From Bythopirellula polymerisocia (GTDB lineage Bacteria > Planctomycetota > Planctomycetia > Pirellulales > Lacipirellulaceae), in the NCBI RefSeq assembly GCF_007860015.1, contig NZ_SJPS01000007.1, forward strand, positions 124,001 through 188,000: 64,000 nucleotides of DNA, read 5' to 3'. Under the pieces are notes generated by a model. That model did no database searches, was not told the origin of the DNA, and saw nothing but the letters and a program-made list of their open reading frames with translations. The position numbers and the translations under genes are program-made. This document shows, in pieces, positions 9,752 to 17,773 of this stretch (position 1 is its first letter; every line of letters starts with the position of its first letter).

Positions 9752-12457
9752 GTGGCTACTGTCACCGAAAATTCTCAGACGCTCGTTTGCCAAATTAATG
9801 GTGCCGATGTCGAGGTCCAATTCCCTGCGGATGATGAGTTGACCCTGCTCGATGTGCTGCGAGACTACCTCGGGATCACGTCTCCCAAGAATGGGTGCCA
9901 GCCCCAGGCTCAGTGCGGTTGCTGTACGATTCTCATGGACGACAAGCCGGTGCTCTCATGTGCCATCAAGCCCGCCAAGGCCGCCGGTAAAACGATCACC
10001 ACACTCGAAGGGCTCGACGAAGAGCATCGCCAGCAGATTGCCGATTCATTTGTGCGCTGTGGCGGTGTGCAGTGTGGCTTCTGCATTCCTGGCATGGCAA
10101 TGCGGGGCGTCGGACTATGTGACAAGAACCCCGAGCCCTCGCGCGAAGAAATCGCCACCGCGCTCAAGCCGCACCTTTGCCGCTGCACTGGTTATGCGCA
10201 GATCGTTGATAGCATTGAGCAATATGCCAAGCTTCGCCGCGGGGAATCGCTCCCCGACCCTACGGCCGAAGAGTTGTCCGGCAAGGTGGGGACCAATCTC
10301 CCCCGATACACTGGGCACGACGCCGTGTTGGGAGATCGCAAATTTATTGACGACATGACCGTGCCGGACATGCTCTACGGTGCCGTTCGGCTGACCGATC
10401 ACCCGCGAGCCAAGGTACTCTCGATCGATGCCAGCTGCGCGCTCGCGCTTCCAGGAGTACATCGCGTGGTGACGGCCGCCGATGTGCCGGGCGATCCCCT
10501 GGTAGGACTCATCGCGAAGGATTGGCCCGTGTTCGTGGGAATCGACGACGTGACCCGTTGCACGGGGGATGTGATCGCCGGCGTGGTGGCCGACAATCAA
10601 CGCCTCGCACGCCGAGCAGCGGAGTTAATCGATATTCAGTATGAAGTTCTCGAGCCAGTAACCAGTCCTCGCGCCGCCTTAGAGCCGGACGCCCCGCGGG
10701 TGCATCCGCATTTGGAGTCGAATCTGCTCAGCAAATCTTCGCTCAAGCGTGGAGATGTCGAAGAACGATTCCGCGAATCGGCGTTTGTGATTGAAGACTC
10801 CTATATCACGCAGCGGATCGAGCATCTGTTTCTCGAACCCGAAGCCTGTCTCGTGATACCACTCGATGAGAACACCCCCCCGGACTGGTCGAATCAGAGG
10901 CCAGTCGAAAAAGGATTGTTCGTCTACACACAAGGCCAGGGAGTCTACGACGATCAACGCCAGATCGCATCTGTGTTGGGGATCGACCCCGAGCGAGTCC
11001 AGGTCGAACTGGTGAGCAACGGCGGGGCGTTTGGGGGCAAAGAAGATATGTCGATCCAGGCCCAGACCGCGCTGATGGCGTGGTTGGTAGGTCGCCCCGT
11101 GAAAATGACGCTCACACGGCCCGAGAGTTTTCGGATTCATCCCAAGCGGCATCCGATCGAGTTGGACTATAAGATCGGCTGCGACTCTGAGGGACACATC
11201 TTAGCCGTGAAGGCACGGATCATTGGCGACAAGGGAGCATACGCCTCAGTCGGTGCCAAGGTGCTCGAACGTGCCGGCGGACATTGCACGGGACCCTACC
11301 GAGTACCGGCAATCGACATGGAATCGCTGGCGGTCTACACGAACAATCCTCCCTGCGGCGCAATGCGGGGGTTTGGTGCTAATCAAGCGGCATTCGCCAT
11401 CGAAGGCTTGCTTGATCGGCTGGCCGAGAAGGTTGGCATCGACGCCTACGACATGCGGGATCGTAACATCCTCGAGCCGGGCGAGGCTTTTGCCACAGGG
11501 CAAATTCTCGACAAGCCATTTGGACTGCGAAAAACACTCGAAGCGGTTCGCGAGATTTACAAGAGCGCCCCGTATGCGGGGATCGCTTGTGGGATCAAGA
11601 ACGTAGGCATTGGGAACGGCATGCCAGACATTGGTCGTGCTGCACTTACTGTTGAAGATGAGGGAACGATCCATATTCGCACCGGCTTCACCGAAATGGG
11701 GCAGGGGCTCTTTACCCTTTGCATTCAATTTGCAGTCGAGGCAACGGGTTTGCCGCCAGAATATTTCACCGTATCGACCGACACGACTCTGAAACTCAAC
11801 TGCGGCCAGACGACCGCAAGTCGCGCCACGGTACTTGCCGGCAATTCGATAGCCGCCGCAGGTGCGTCGCTGAAAAACGTCCTGGATAGTGGCAAGACAC
11901 TCTCGCAGCTTGTCGGTCAGGTGTTTCAGGGTGAGTGGATTTGCGACTACACAAGCAAGCTTGGCTACGACGTCGACAAGCCAGGCGGCCCAAAGACGCA
12001 TCTCACTTACGGATTCGCCACACAGGTGGCGATACTCGACGACGAGGGCCGGCTGACGAAGATGGTCGCTGCTCATGACGTAGGTCGGGTGCTAAATCCG
12101 GTGCAGCTCGATGGGCAAATGTACGGTTCGCTGCATATGGGAATCGGTTACGCACTTACCGAAGATTTTCAGAGCGAGGGGGGCGTCATTCAGGCCAAGA
12201 AGATGAACGATTGCGGCGTCTTGCGTAGCCACCAGATGCCTGAGATGGAGTTGATGTACGTTGAAGAGCCTGATCCCGAGTGCCCGTTCGGTGCCCGTGG
12301 GGTGGGAGAGATCGGCTTAGTCCCCACAGCCCCAGCGATCGCTGGGGCGTTGTACAAGTACGATGGCATCGTGCGGCGAAGTCTGCCAATGAGCGATTCC
12401 CCTGCAGCACTGGCCATTACTAAACCACAAGTTGCCCGCAATGGCCTACCGAAGTGA
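9752..12457 (+). CDS. xdhD: One-chain molybdenum hydroxylase, xanthine-dehydrogenase-like (XdhD/selenium-dependent type)
   Basis: 901-residue fusion of a 2Fe-2S subunit and a molybdopterin subunit, starting at GTG 9752. Residues 1-170 carry a plant-type cluster (GCQPQAQCGCC and a later cysteine) and a second cluster (CGGVQCGFC, CRCTGY). The large domain follows with GGAFGGKED, GAMRGFGANQ and, near the end, GARGVGEIG, whose E853 corresponds to the catalytic glutamate of xanthine dehydrogenase. There is no FAD domain, so electrons must go to a separate partner, plausibly YgfK or a ferredoxin. E. coli XdhD (956) and the clostridial selenium-dependent hydroxylases have this layout. Overlap with the MocA-like gene fits joint production of enzyme and cofactor. 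Whether selenium is used cannot be seen here; the cofactor selenium is not encoded by UGA. Confidence 0.88.
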   Translation: MATVTENSQTLVCQINGADVEVQFPADDELTLLDVLRDYLGITSPKNGCQPQAQCGCCTILMDDKPVLSCAIKPAKAAGKTITTLEGLDEEHRQQIADSFVRCGGVQCGFCIPGMAMRGVGLCDKNPEPSREEIATALKPHLCRCTGYAQIVDSIEQYAKLRRGESLPDPTAEELSGKVGTNLPRYTGHDAVLGDRKFIDDMTVPDMLYGAVRLTDHPRAKVLSIDASCALALPGVHRVVTAADVPGDPLVGLIAKDWPVFVGIDDVTRCTGDVIAGVVADNQRLARRAAELIDIQYEVLEPVTSPRAALEPDAPRVHPHLESNLLSKSSLKRGDVEERFRESAFVIEDSYITQRIEHLFLEPEACLVIPLDENTPPDWSNQRPVEKGLFVYTQGQGVYDDQRQIASVLGIDPERVQVELVSNGGAFGGKEDMSIQAQTALMAWLVGRPVKMTLTRPESFRIHPKRHPIELDYKIGCDSEGHILAVKARIIGDKGAYASVGAKVLERAGGHCTGPYRVPAIDMESLAVYTNNPPCGAMRGFGANQAAFAIEGLLDRLAEKVGIDAYDMRDRNILEPGEAFATGQILDKPFGLRKTLEAVREIYKSAPYAGIACGIKNVGIGNGMPDIGRAALTVEDEGTIHIRTGFTEMGQGLFTLCIQFAVEATGLPPEYFTVSTDTTLKLNCGQTTASRATVLAGNSIAAAGASLKNVLDSGKTLSQLVGQVFQGEWICDYTSKLGYDVDKPGGPKTHLTYGFATQVAILDDEGRLTKMVAAHDVGRVLNPVQLDGQMYGSLHMGIGYALTEDFQSEGGVIQAKKMNDCGVLRSHQMPEMELMYVEEPDPECPFGARGVGEIGLVPTAPAIAGALYKYDGIVRRSLPMSDSPAALAITKPQVARNGLPK

Positions 12458-13040
12458 AGTGGCGCGCGATCAACCAGTAGGTGTGCTGCTCGCGGCGGGA
12501 CGTGGTCGGCGCATGGGGGGCCGCAAGCAATTTCACCTTGTTCCGACCGCAGAGGGAGAAAAGCCCCTCGTGGCAGCGGCATTCGATTCCATTGCAAGCG
12601 AGTGTCAATCGATGATCGTCGTCGTGGGGCATCGTGCCAAGGAAGTGATCGCGGCCCTAGGGGATCGGGAGTTTTCCAGCGTGACCGCTGATGCGGACGC
12701 GGCAATGTTTGACTCCGTGAAAGTCGGTCTCCGCGCGGCTCAAGCCATCGACGCGGGGGTCGATGTGCTACTACAACTTGGGGATCATCCTCAAGTTTTG
12801 CCAGAAACATTGCAGCACATCCTGACCGCGGCCAGTGCGAATTCCACAAGAGCCGTCATGCCTGAGTATCAAGGGCAGGGGGGGCATCCCGTATTCTTAC
12901 CCGTGTCACTTATTCAGAACCTGCTCGATGCTGATTGCCCCGACGGCTTGCGAGAGTTTTGGAACAATCACCCTGAAAGTTGTTTTCGCGTGGCCGTTGA
13001 GGATGCTGCAGTGGTGCGAGATATAGACGTGATTGAGTAG
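12441..13040 (+). CDS. MocA-like molybdenum-cofactor nucleotidyltransferase
   Basis: 199-residue NTP-transferase-like protein of the MocA/YgfJ group. The N-terminal GVLLAAGRGRRMGG with a following lysine (GRKQ) is the nucleotide-binding signature, and LLQLGDHPQV and GQGGHPVFLP are the further conserved blocks of molybdopterin cytidylyltransferases. Such enzymes attach CMP to molybdopterin for hydroxylases of the xanthine-dehydrogenase family. The ATG at 12441 is inside the end of xdhD (16-base overlap); an earlier in-frame TTG at 12432 adds three residues. Together with xdhD it forms a two-gene unit. Specificity for the neighbour is inferred from the overlap. Confidence 0.85.
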   Translation: MAYRSEVARDQPVGVLLAAGRGRRMGGRKQFHLVPTAEGEKPLVAAAFDSIASECQSMIVVVGHRAKEVIAALGDREFSSVTADADAAMFDSVKVGLRAAQAIDAGVDVLLQLGDHPQVLPETLQHILTAASANSTRAVMPEYQGQGGHPVFLPVSLIQNLLDADCPDGLREFWNNHPESCFRVAVEDAAVVRDIDVIE

Positions 13041-13458
13041 CTCTCGACGACAGCATGCCTCGTAGCGGCAGGGCAGTGCATTCGACGAATTCTCGCGTTT
13101 CTGTATCATGGGACAGTAATCCGATTCCAACAACTTTGACACCCTCGTATGTCTTCGGTATTATAAATGGTAGGTGTGGCGTACTCGGATTTATTGATTT
13201 GCTGACTTGTGGTTGCAAAAAAACAACGAGTTTCGCTCGATCTCACACATTAAATGTTGGTAATCGTTCTTATGCCGTAATGCGCGTCTGACAGTTTTAT
13301 AGACGCACAGATTCTTTCTAGCTTTCTTTGGCTACCGGCATTTAAGCAAGCTCCTTTCGACGAGAATGAAGATACGCCTGCGTCGGTGCTCCATGAATCC
13401 GAAACTAAGAAATCCACCAAGGGAAACATCTGTATCACGAAATTGAAGAGGAACCTGA
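13041..13458. other. Intergenic stretch without a recognisable gene
   Basis: 418 bases between the mocA-like gene and the PEP-CTERM gene. Open frames here are short and lack protein-like composition. GAGGAACCT before the GTG at 13459 is the ribosome site of the following gene. I see no clear terminator hairpin. Confidence 0.5.
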
Positions 13459-14949
13459 GTGCATAAGAAGTTGTTTACCATAGTAGTTGGGCTAATTGTT
13501 GGCCACACAGGGATCTTCTTCTGTGCAGCCCAGAATCAGACGCCAGACTTCTCGCCGGTGCAGGTGAATTCTCCGCTTCCTTATCAAGTGGCGTTGCGGG
13601 AGACCTCCTTTGGTTCAGCATCGTTGCCGACATTGCACTCCTATTCTGCCGCCGTCCATGACGGCAAGTGGGTTTTGATTGCCGGTCGTACGAATGGCCT
13701 GCATGATTTTACGAATTCTGGGTCGCTTAATTTTCCGGCACAGTTTCAGAACCACGACGTGTGGGTGATCGACCCGGCGACGCACCAATCGTGGAGTCGT
13801 TCGTTGGAGGATGGGTCGTCGGGACTAAGTGCGAACCAGATCGCTTCGCTCACTCCGACAAATCAGCAGTTCACACACATTGGAGATCGACTCTACATCA
13901 CAGGCGGCTATGGCATTCCGGGTTCCGGGGCAGGGTTCACCACTTTCGATACGCTTTCGGCGATCAATCTAGATGGCATCGTTGATTGGGTGGTCAACGG
14001 CACGGGGCAGGCTGTGGACCATATCCGACAGATCAACGATCCGTTGTTTAAGATTACCGGTGGAGCGATGTATGAAATTGACGGGCGAACTCACCTGATT
14101 TTCGGTCAGGATTTCGTAGGGGGGTACACGCCCGGCAAGAACGGGGGCTACTCGAATCAGATTCGCTCGTTCGACATCATGGATGATGGCACAACACTTT
14201 CGATTGCCAATCCGTCCATGACCCCGCAAATCGATGCGTATCGTCGCCGCGACCTGAACGTGTTTCCCGTTTTGAAGCCTGGCAATAGCGGGACCTTAGA
14301 GGAAGGGATCACCGTGTTGGCAGGCGTCTTTACCCCTGACAATGGGGTGTGGACTGTGCCAGTAGAGATTGACTATACCGGTCAACCCACGATGGCAGAT
14401 CCCACAGCGCCTGGGACCTTTAAGCAGGCAATGAATCAATACCACTCCGCCAAGGTGGGGCTCTACTCGGCCGCTGAAGGGACTATGCATGAATTACTGT
14501 TGGGAGGAATTTCGCTCATGACCTACGATTTCGGAACGGGAATGTTTGTGCAGGACAACAACATGCCCTTCACGAGCCAATCGACGGCGGTGGTGGTCGA
14601 TAGCAACGGCAATTATTCGCAGCATCTTCTCGAAGCCTTTCCGGACTTATTCGACGGCGAGAACAACGCACTGAACTTTGGTGCGAACGCAGAGTTCTTT
14701 CTAGCACGGGGAATTGCCACCTTCGACAATGGCGTTATCGACCTCGACCAATTGCACGGCACAACCGTGATTGGCCACGTCTTCGGCGGTATCGTATCGA
14801 ATGCTCCTCATGTACGAGGAGTCGCAGGCGCTATGTCAGCGGCATCGAATCGCGTGTTCGAAGTGGTGATTACCGTGGTGCCAGAACCAGCGACATGGGT
14901 GCTACTATGGAGTTGTGGCTTAGTGACGCTGTTTCGCCGCCAGAGGTAG
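13459..14949 (+). CDS. PEP-CTERM secreted protein with kelch-like character
   Basis: 496 residues from a GTG start with GAGGAACCT upstream. A signal peptide (about 1-24, ending near FFCAAQ) is followed by a region with kelch/galactose-oxidase-like phrases: SYSAAVHDGKWVLIAGRTNG, a THIGDRLYITGGYG block and DRLYITGGYGIPGSG. The C-terminus is a canonical PEP-CTERM sorting signal: VPEP, a hydrophobic helix and the basic tail FRRQR. PEP-CTERM proteins are exported and handled by an exosortase, commonly going into surface or exopolysaccharide layers. No catalytic residues are recognisable, so its role is unknown. It stands alone between the purine cluster and the next operon. Confidence 0.82.
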   Translation: MHKKLFTIVVGLIVGHTGIFFCAAQNQTPDFSPVQVNSPLPYQVALRETSFGSASLPTLHSYSAAVHDGKWVLIAGRTNGLHDFTNSGSLNFPAQFQNHDVWVIDPATHQSWSRSLEDGSSGLSANQIASLTPTNQQFTHIGDRLYITGGYGIPGSGAGFTTFDTLSAINLDGIVDWVVNGTGQAVDHIRQINDPLFKITGGAMYEIDGRTHLIFGQDFVGGYTPGKNGGYSNQIRSFDIMDDGTTLSIANPSMTPQIDAYRRRDLNVFPVLKPGNSGTLEEGITVLAGVFTPDNGVWTVPVEIDYTGQPTMADPTAPGTFKQAMNQYHSAKVGLYSAAEGTMHELLLGGISLMTYDFGTGMFVQDNNMPFTSQSTAVVVDSNGNYSQHLLEAFPDLFDGENNALNFGANAEFFLARGIATFDNGVIDLDQLHGTTVIGHVFGGIVSNAPHVRGVAGAMSAASNRVFEVVITVVPEPATWVLLWSCGLVTLFRRQR

Positions 14950-15205
14950 CTGAGCGAGCCTATGAGCGAATGGCTGACCATGTATAAAGTTCGCCGCCTG
15001 CAGCTAGTTCAAAAGGATGCCACGCTTTTCGTTTTCGTGTTCGAGCCGCTGTATGATGAGAACTCCCGAAGTTACGGTTAAATACATGGACGGGAGTATG
15101 ATGATCCCAAGTTCGCCGGAGTGTGCCTAAGAGGACCCGGCCTTGCAGCGGATTGCCTTCACAAATCGGCTTCCTCGAAGTGAACAAGCATAGTAAGATC
15201 ATCCT

Positions 15206-16039
15206 ATGGCTACTCAGATCGAATCCGTTGAAAGCATTCGTCTGATCATATTCATAGCCGTGTTTGCGGTGATGGCACTTTGGGAATTCCTTGCCCCGCG
15301 CCGCCCGTTGAGTTCCTCAAAGGCCCCTCGTTGGGGCAGCAATCTAGGGCTCGTAGTTCTCAATAATGTGATGTTGCGATTGATCGTCCCGCTTGGCATG
15401 GTCGGTGTTGCCTATGTGGCCCAAGCGAGCGGTTGGGGACTCTTTAATGCGGTTGAAGCACCCTACTGGCTGGAGGTTCTTTTTTCGGTCATCTTACTGG
15501 ACTTGGTTATCTATTTACAGCATGTGACGTTTCACTTGGTGCCGCTCTTGTGGCGGTTTCATCTGGTTCATCATGCTGACCTAGATATCGATGTCACGAC
15601 TGGCTTGCGGTTCCACACAATTGAGATCCTGATTTCATTAGGGATCAAAGCGGCTGCGATTGTGTTGCTGGGGGTTCCCCCCGTAGCAGTCGTTACGTTT
15701 GAGGTTCTCCTAAATTCGACCGCAATGTTCAATCACAGCAATATTCAACTGCCACTGGGCATCGACGCTGTCTTGCGCTGGCTAGTCGTTACTCCCGATA
15801 TGCACCGCGTCCATCATTCCTGGCACAAGCGCGAGACGAACAGCAACTATGGGTTTAACCTCCCCTGGTGGGATCGGCTATTTCGCACCTATCGCGATCA
15901 ACCGCAAGACGGTCATTTGGGGATGACGATAGGACTCAAGCAGATCCGCGATGAACAACGGGCCGAAAGACTCCACTGGATGCTGGCGCTGCCGTTTGTA
16001 TCTAAGTCGACCAATGCTACGGAGCGTAAAGAGGATTAG
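15206..16039 (+). CDS. Sterol desaturase/fatty acid hydroxylase family membrane protein
   Basis: 277 residues with about four hydrophobic segments (around 8-26, 46-70, 90-112 and 145-170) and the histidine clusters of the di-iron hydroxylase superfamily: QHVTFH near 108-113, HLVHHAD, FNHSNI, and MHRVHHS toward the C-terminus. Members hydroxylate or desaturate lipids in the membrane using oxygen. It is the first of four same-strand genes (hydroxylase, DUF547, TVP38, MerA-like) with gaps of 115, 23 and 18 bases, so it may share their message, although the first gap allows an independent promoter. The lipid substrate cannot be told. Confidence 0.85.
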   Translation: MATQIESVESIRLIIFIAVFAVMALWEFLAPRRPLSSSKAPRWGSNLGLVVLNNVMLRLIVPLGMVGVAYVAQASGWGLFNAVEAPYWLEVLFSVILLDLVIYLQHVTFHLVPLLWRFHLVHHADLDIDVTTGLRFHTIEILISLGIKAAAIVLLGVPPVAVVTFEVLLNSTAMFNHSNIQLPLGIDAVLRWLVVTPDMHRVHHSWHKRETNSNYGFNLPWWDRLFRTYRDQPQDGHLGMTIGLKQIRDEQRAERLHWMLALPFVSKSTNATERKED

Positions 16040-16154
16040 AGGTTTGGGAGTGTAGTCGGTATTACAGGCCCGGCAGCTTCAGGATAGAAGAATTGTCTGA
16101 TCGCGATGTTCACCGCCTGTTGGCCAGAACGATACATTCCGTGGGAGTAATCTA

Positions 16155-16985
16155 ATGAGCACGCTGGGAAGAATCATTACCTTGGCATTCCTGATTGCGG
16201 CTGAAACAACTTCAACTTTTGCTGCCTCCCCGGTGACGCTTGGCAAAAATTTAACCGCCTCCGAGCGAATACCCATCGCAAGGATCGACCATGTACAATG
16301 GGATACCCTCGTAAAAAAATATGTCAATTCTAAAGGGATGGTTGACTACGAGCGGTGGCAAAAGAATTCGTCTGATATGCAAAAGCTGGATCGGTACCTC
16401 GATCATCTTTCCGAAGTAATTATCGCAGCGGATGCCAAGAAGGCTGATCAACTGGCATTTTGGATCAATGCCTATAATGCGGTCACAGTGAAAGGCATAT
16501 TGCGCGAGTATCCCACGACGAGCATCCGCAATCACACTGCGAAGTTTTTCGGCTACAATATCTGGGACGACTTGCAACTTATTGTGGATGGTAAGTCCTA
16601 TTCACTCAATCAGATGGAGCACGAGGTGTTGCGCAAGATGCAAGAGCCTCGAATTCATTTTGCAATTGTCTGTGCTTCGATTGGCTGCCCTCGGCTGTTG
16701 AATGAAGCCTATGTGCCGTCCAAGATCGACCAGCAATTGACCTCTAATGCCAAGGCATTCTTTGCCGATCCGACCAAATTCAATTACGATAAAACAATGA
16801 AAACGATCGCGGTGTCTCCGATTCTTGATTGGTTTAGCGAGGACTTTGGCCCCACGACGGCGGAGCAGATGCAGCGGATCGCTCCGTTCGTTCCCAAGGA
16901 GGCGCATGACCTAGCCGGCGGCGGCCAGGCACGGGTGAGTTATCTTGACTATGATTGGGACCTGAATGATCAAGCCAAAAAGTAG
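16155..16985 (+). CDS. DUF547 secreted protein
   Basis: 276 residues. A signal peptide (1-23, ending ETTSTFAAS) leads into a DUF547 domain, shown by KADQLAFWINAYNAVTVKGI, CASIGCPRL and a late SPILDWFSEDF. The domain is widespread in bacteria and in plant proteins and has no settled biochemical activity; invariant Asn/Tyr/Cys/Pro blocks suggest a catalytic or thiol-related role. It is 23 bases upstream of the TVP38 gene, and DUF547, TVP38 and a MerA-like flavoprotein are recurrent neighbours in environmental bacteria, which argues for a shared envelope or redox function. Confidence 0.88.
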   Translation: MSTLGRIITLAFLIAAETTSTFAASPVTLGKNLTASERIPIARIDHVQWDTLVKKYVNSKGMVDYERWQKNSSDMQKLDRYLDHLSEVIIAADAKKADQLAFWINAYNAVTVKGILREYPTTSIRNHTAKFFGYNIWDDLQLIVDGKSYSLNQMEHEVLRKMQEPRIHFAIVCASIGCPRLLNEAYVPSKIDQQLTSNAKAFFADPTKFNYDKTMKTIAVSPILDWFSEDFGPTTAEQMQRIAPFVPKEAHDLAGGGQARVSYLDYDWDLNDQAKK

Positions 16986-17008
16986 CATCTGCTATCTGTA
17001 GGAAAAAA

Positions 17009-17755
17009 ATGCCCGTCAAGAGTCAGCAAAGCAGCGTTATAAAGCTCGTTCTCTTGATCGTGCTGGCTAGTGTGATGGGTATTGGGTACTTTCTGCTGCG
17101 AGATGTGTTGACCCTGGAGGCGTTGGCGGAACAAGAGGCACGTCTGCGGGAGTTTCAAAAGCGCAATCCCTCCCTCGCCTATTTAGTGGTTTTTGTCGCC
17201 TACGCCGCAATTACGGGAATTTCGCTCCCTGGGGCGACAGTATTGACGCTGGTGGTTGGGTGGTTTTTTGGCTTGATTCGCGGGGTGCTACTCGTGAGTT
17301 TCGCTTCGACCACGGGGGCCACAATTGCTTTTTTGCTGAGCCGCTATCTGTTTCGTGAAGTCGTACAGAATCACTTTGGCGAGCGATTGGCCAAGTTCAA
17401 CGAGATGCTCGAGCGAGATGGACCTTATTATCTGTTTACGCTGCGCCTAATTCCGGCAGTTCCGTTCTTCGTTATCAACGTAGTCATGGGATTGACGCCG
17501 GTTAAGACGCTGACTTTCTGGTGGGTGAGTCAATTGGGGATGTTCGCAGGCACATGTGTCTATGTGTATGCTGGGTCCAGTGTGCCTTCGCTGCAAATCC
17601 TGGCCGAGGAAGGTATCGGAGCGGTTTTCTCAGGCACACAACTAGCGCGTCTGGGCACGGCGTTTGTACTATTAGGAATTTTTCCGCTAGCGGTTCGGTG
17701 GATCATGCGGTACTTCGGTAAGGAAACGCCTGCTGAGCCTGTCGAAACAAAATAG
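17009..17755 (+). CDS. TVP38/TMEM64 (VTT/DedA superfamily) membrane protein
   Basis: 248 residues. There is a first helix at about 12-32, then the VTT domain with GISLPGATVLTLVVGWFFG, an intramembrane TTGATIAFLLSRYLFR block and RLIPAVPFFVINVVMGLTPV, followed by two C-terminal helices. The RxxPxxPF-type motif and glycine-rich re-entrant segments are typical of TVP38/TMEM64 proteins, relatives of DedA and eukaryotic VMP1/TMEM41 scramblases. A lipid-transport or membrane-homeostasis role is therefore plausible but unproven for bacterial TVP38. It sits 18 bases upstream of the flavoprotein gene. AGGAAAAAA provides the ribosome site. Confidence 0.9.
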   Translation: MPVKSQQSSVIKLVLLIVLASVMGIGYFLLRDVLTLEALAEQEARLREFQKRNPSLAYLVVFVAYAAITGISLPGATVLTLVVGWFFGLIRGVLLVSFASTTGATIAFLLSRYLFREVVQNHFGERLAKFNEMLERDGPYYLFTLRLIPAVPFFVINVVMGLTPVKTLTFWWVSQLGMFAGTCVYVYAGSSVPSLQILAEEGIGAVFSGTQLARLGTAFVLLGIFPLAVRWIMRYFGKETPAEPVETK

Positions 17756-17773
17756 AAACGGGATCGCTTTTTC

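Noticed and set aside
8914..9798. A 294-codon plus-strand open frame
   Set aside because: It lies antisense to ygeY and over the divergent promoter region, has no family-like features, and follows the third-position bias of ygeY.
11246..12076. A 276-codon minus-strand open frame inside the xanthine-dehydrogenase-like gene
   Set aside because: It is a shadow of a strongly supported gene with all its catalytic motifs on the other strand.
9752..12457. Selenocysteine in the molybdenum hydroxylase
   Set aside because: There is no in-frame UGA in the gene; members of this branch carry labile cofactor selenium instead.
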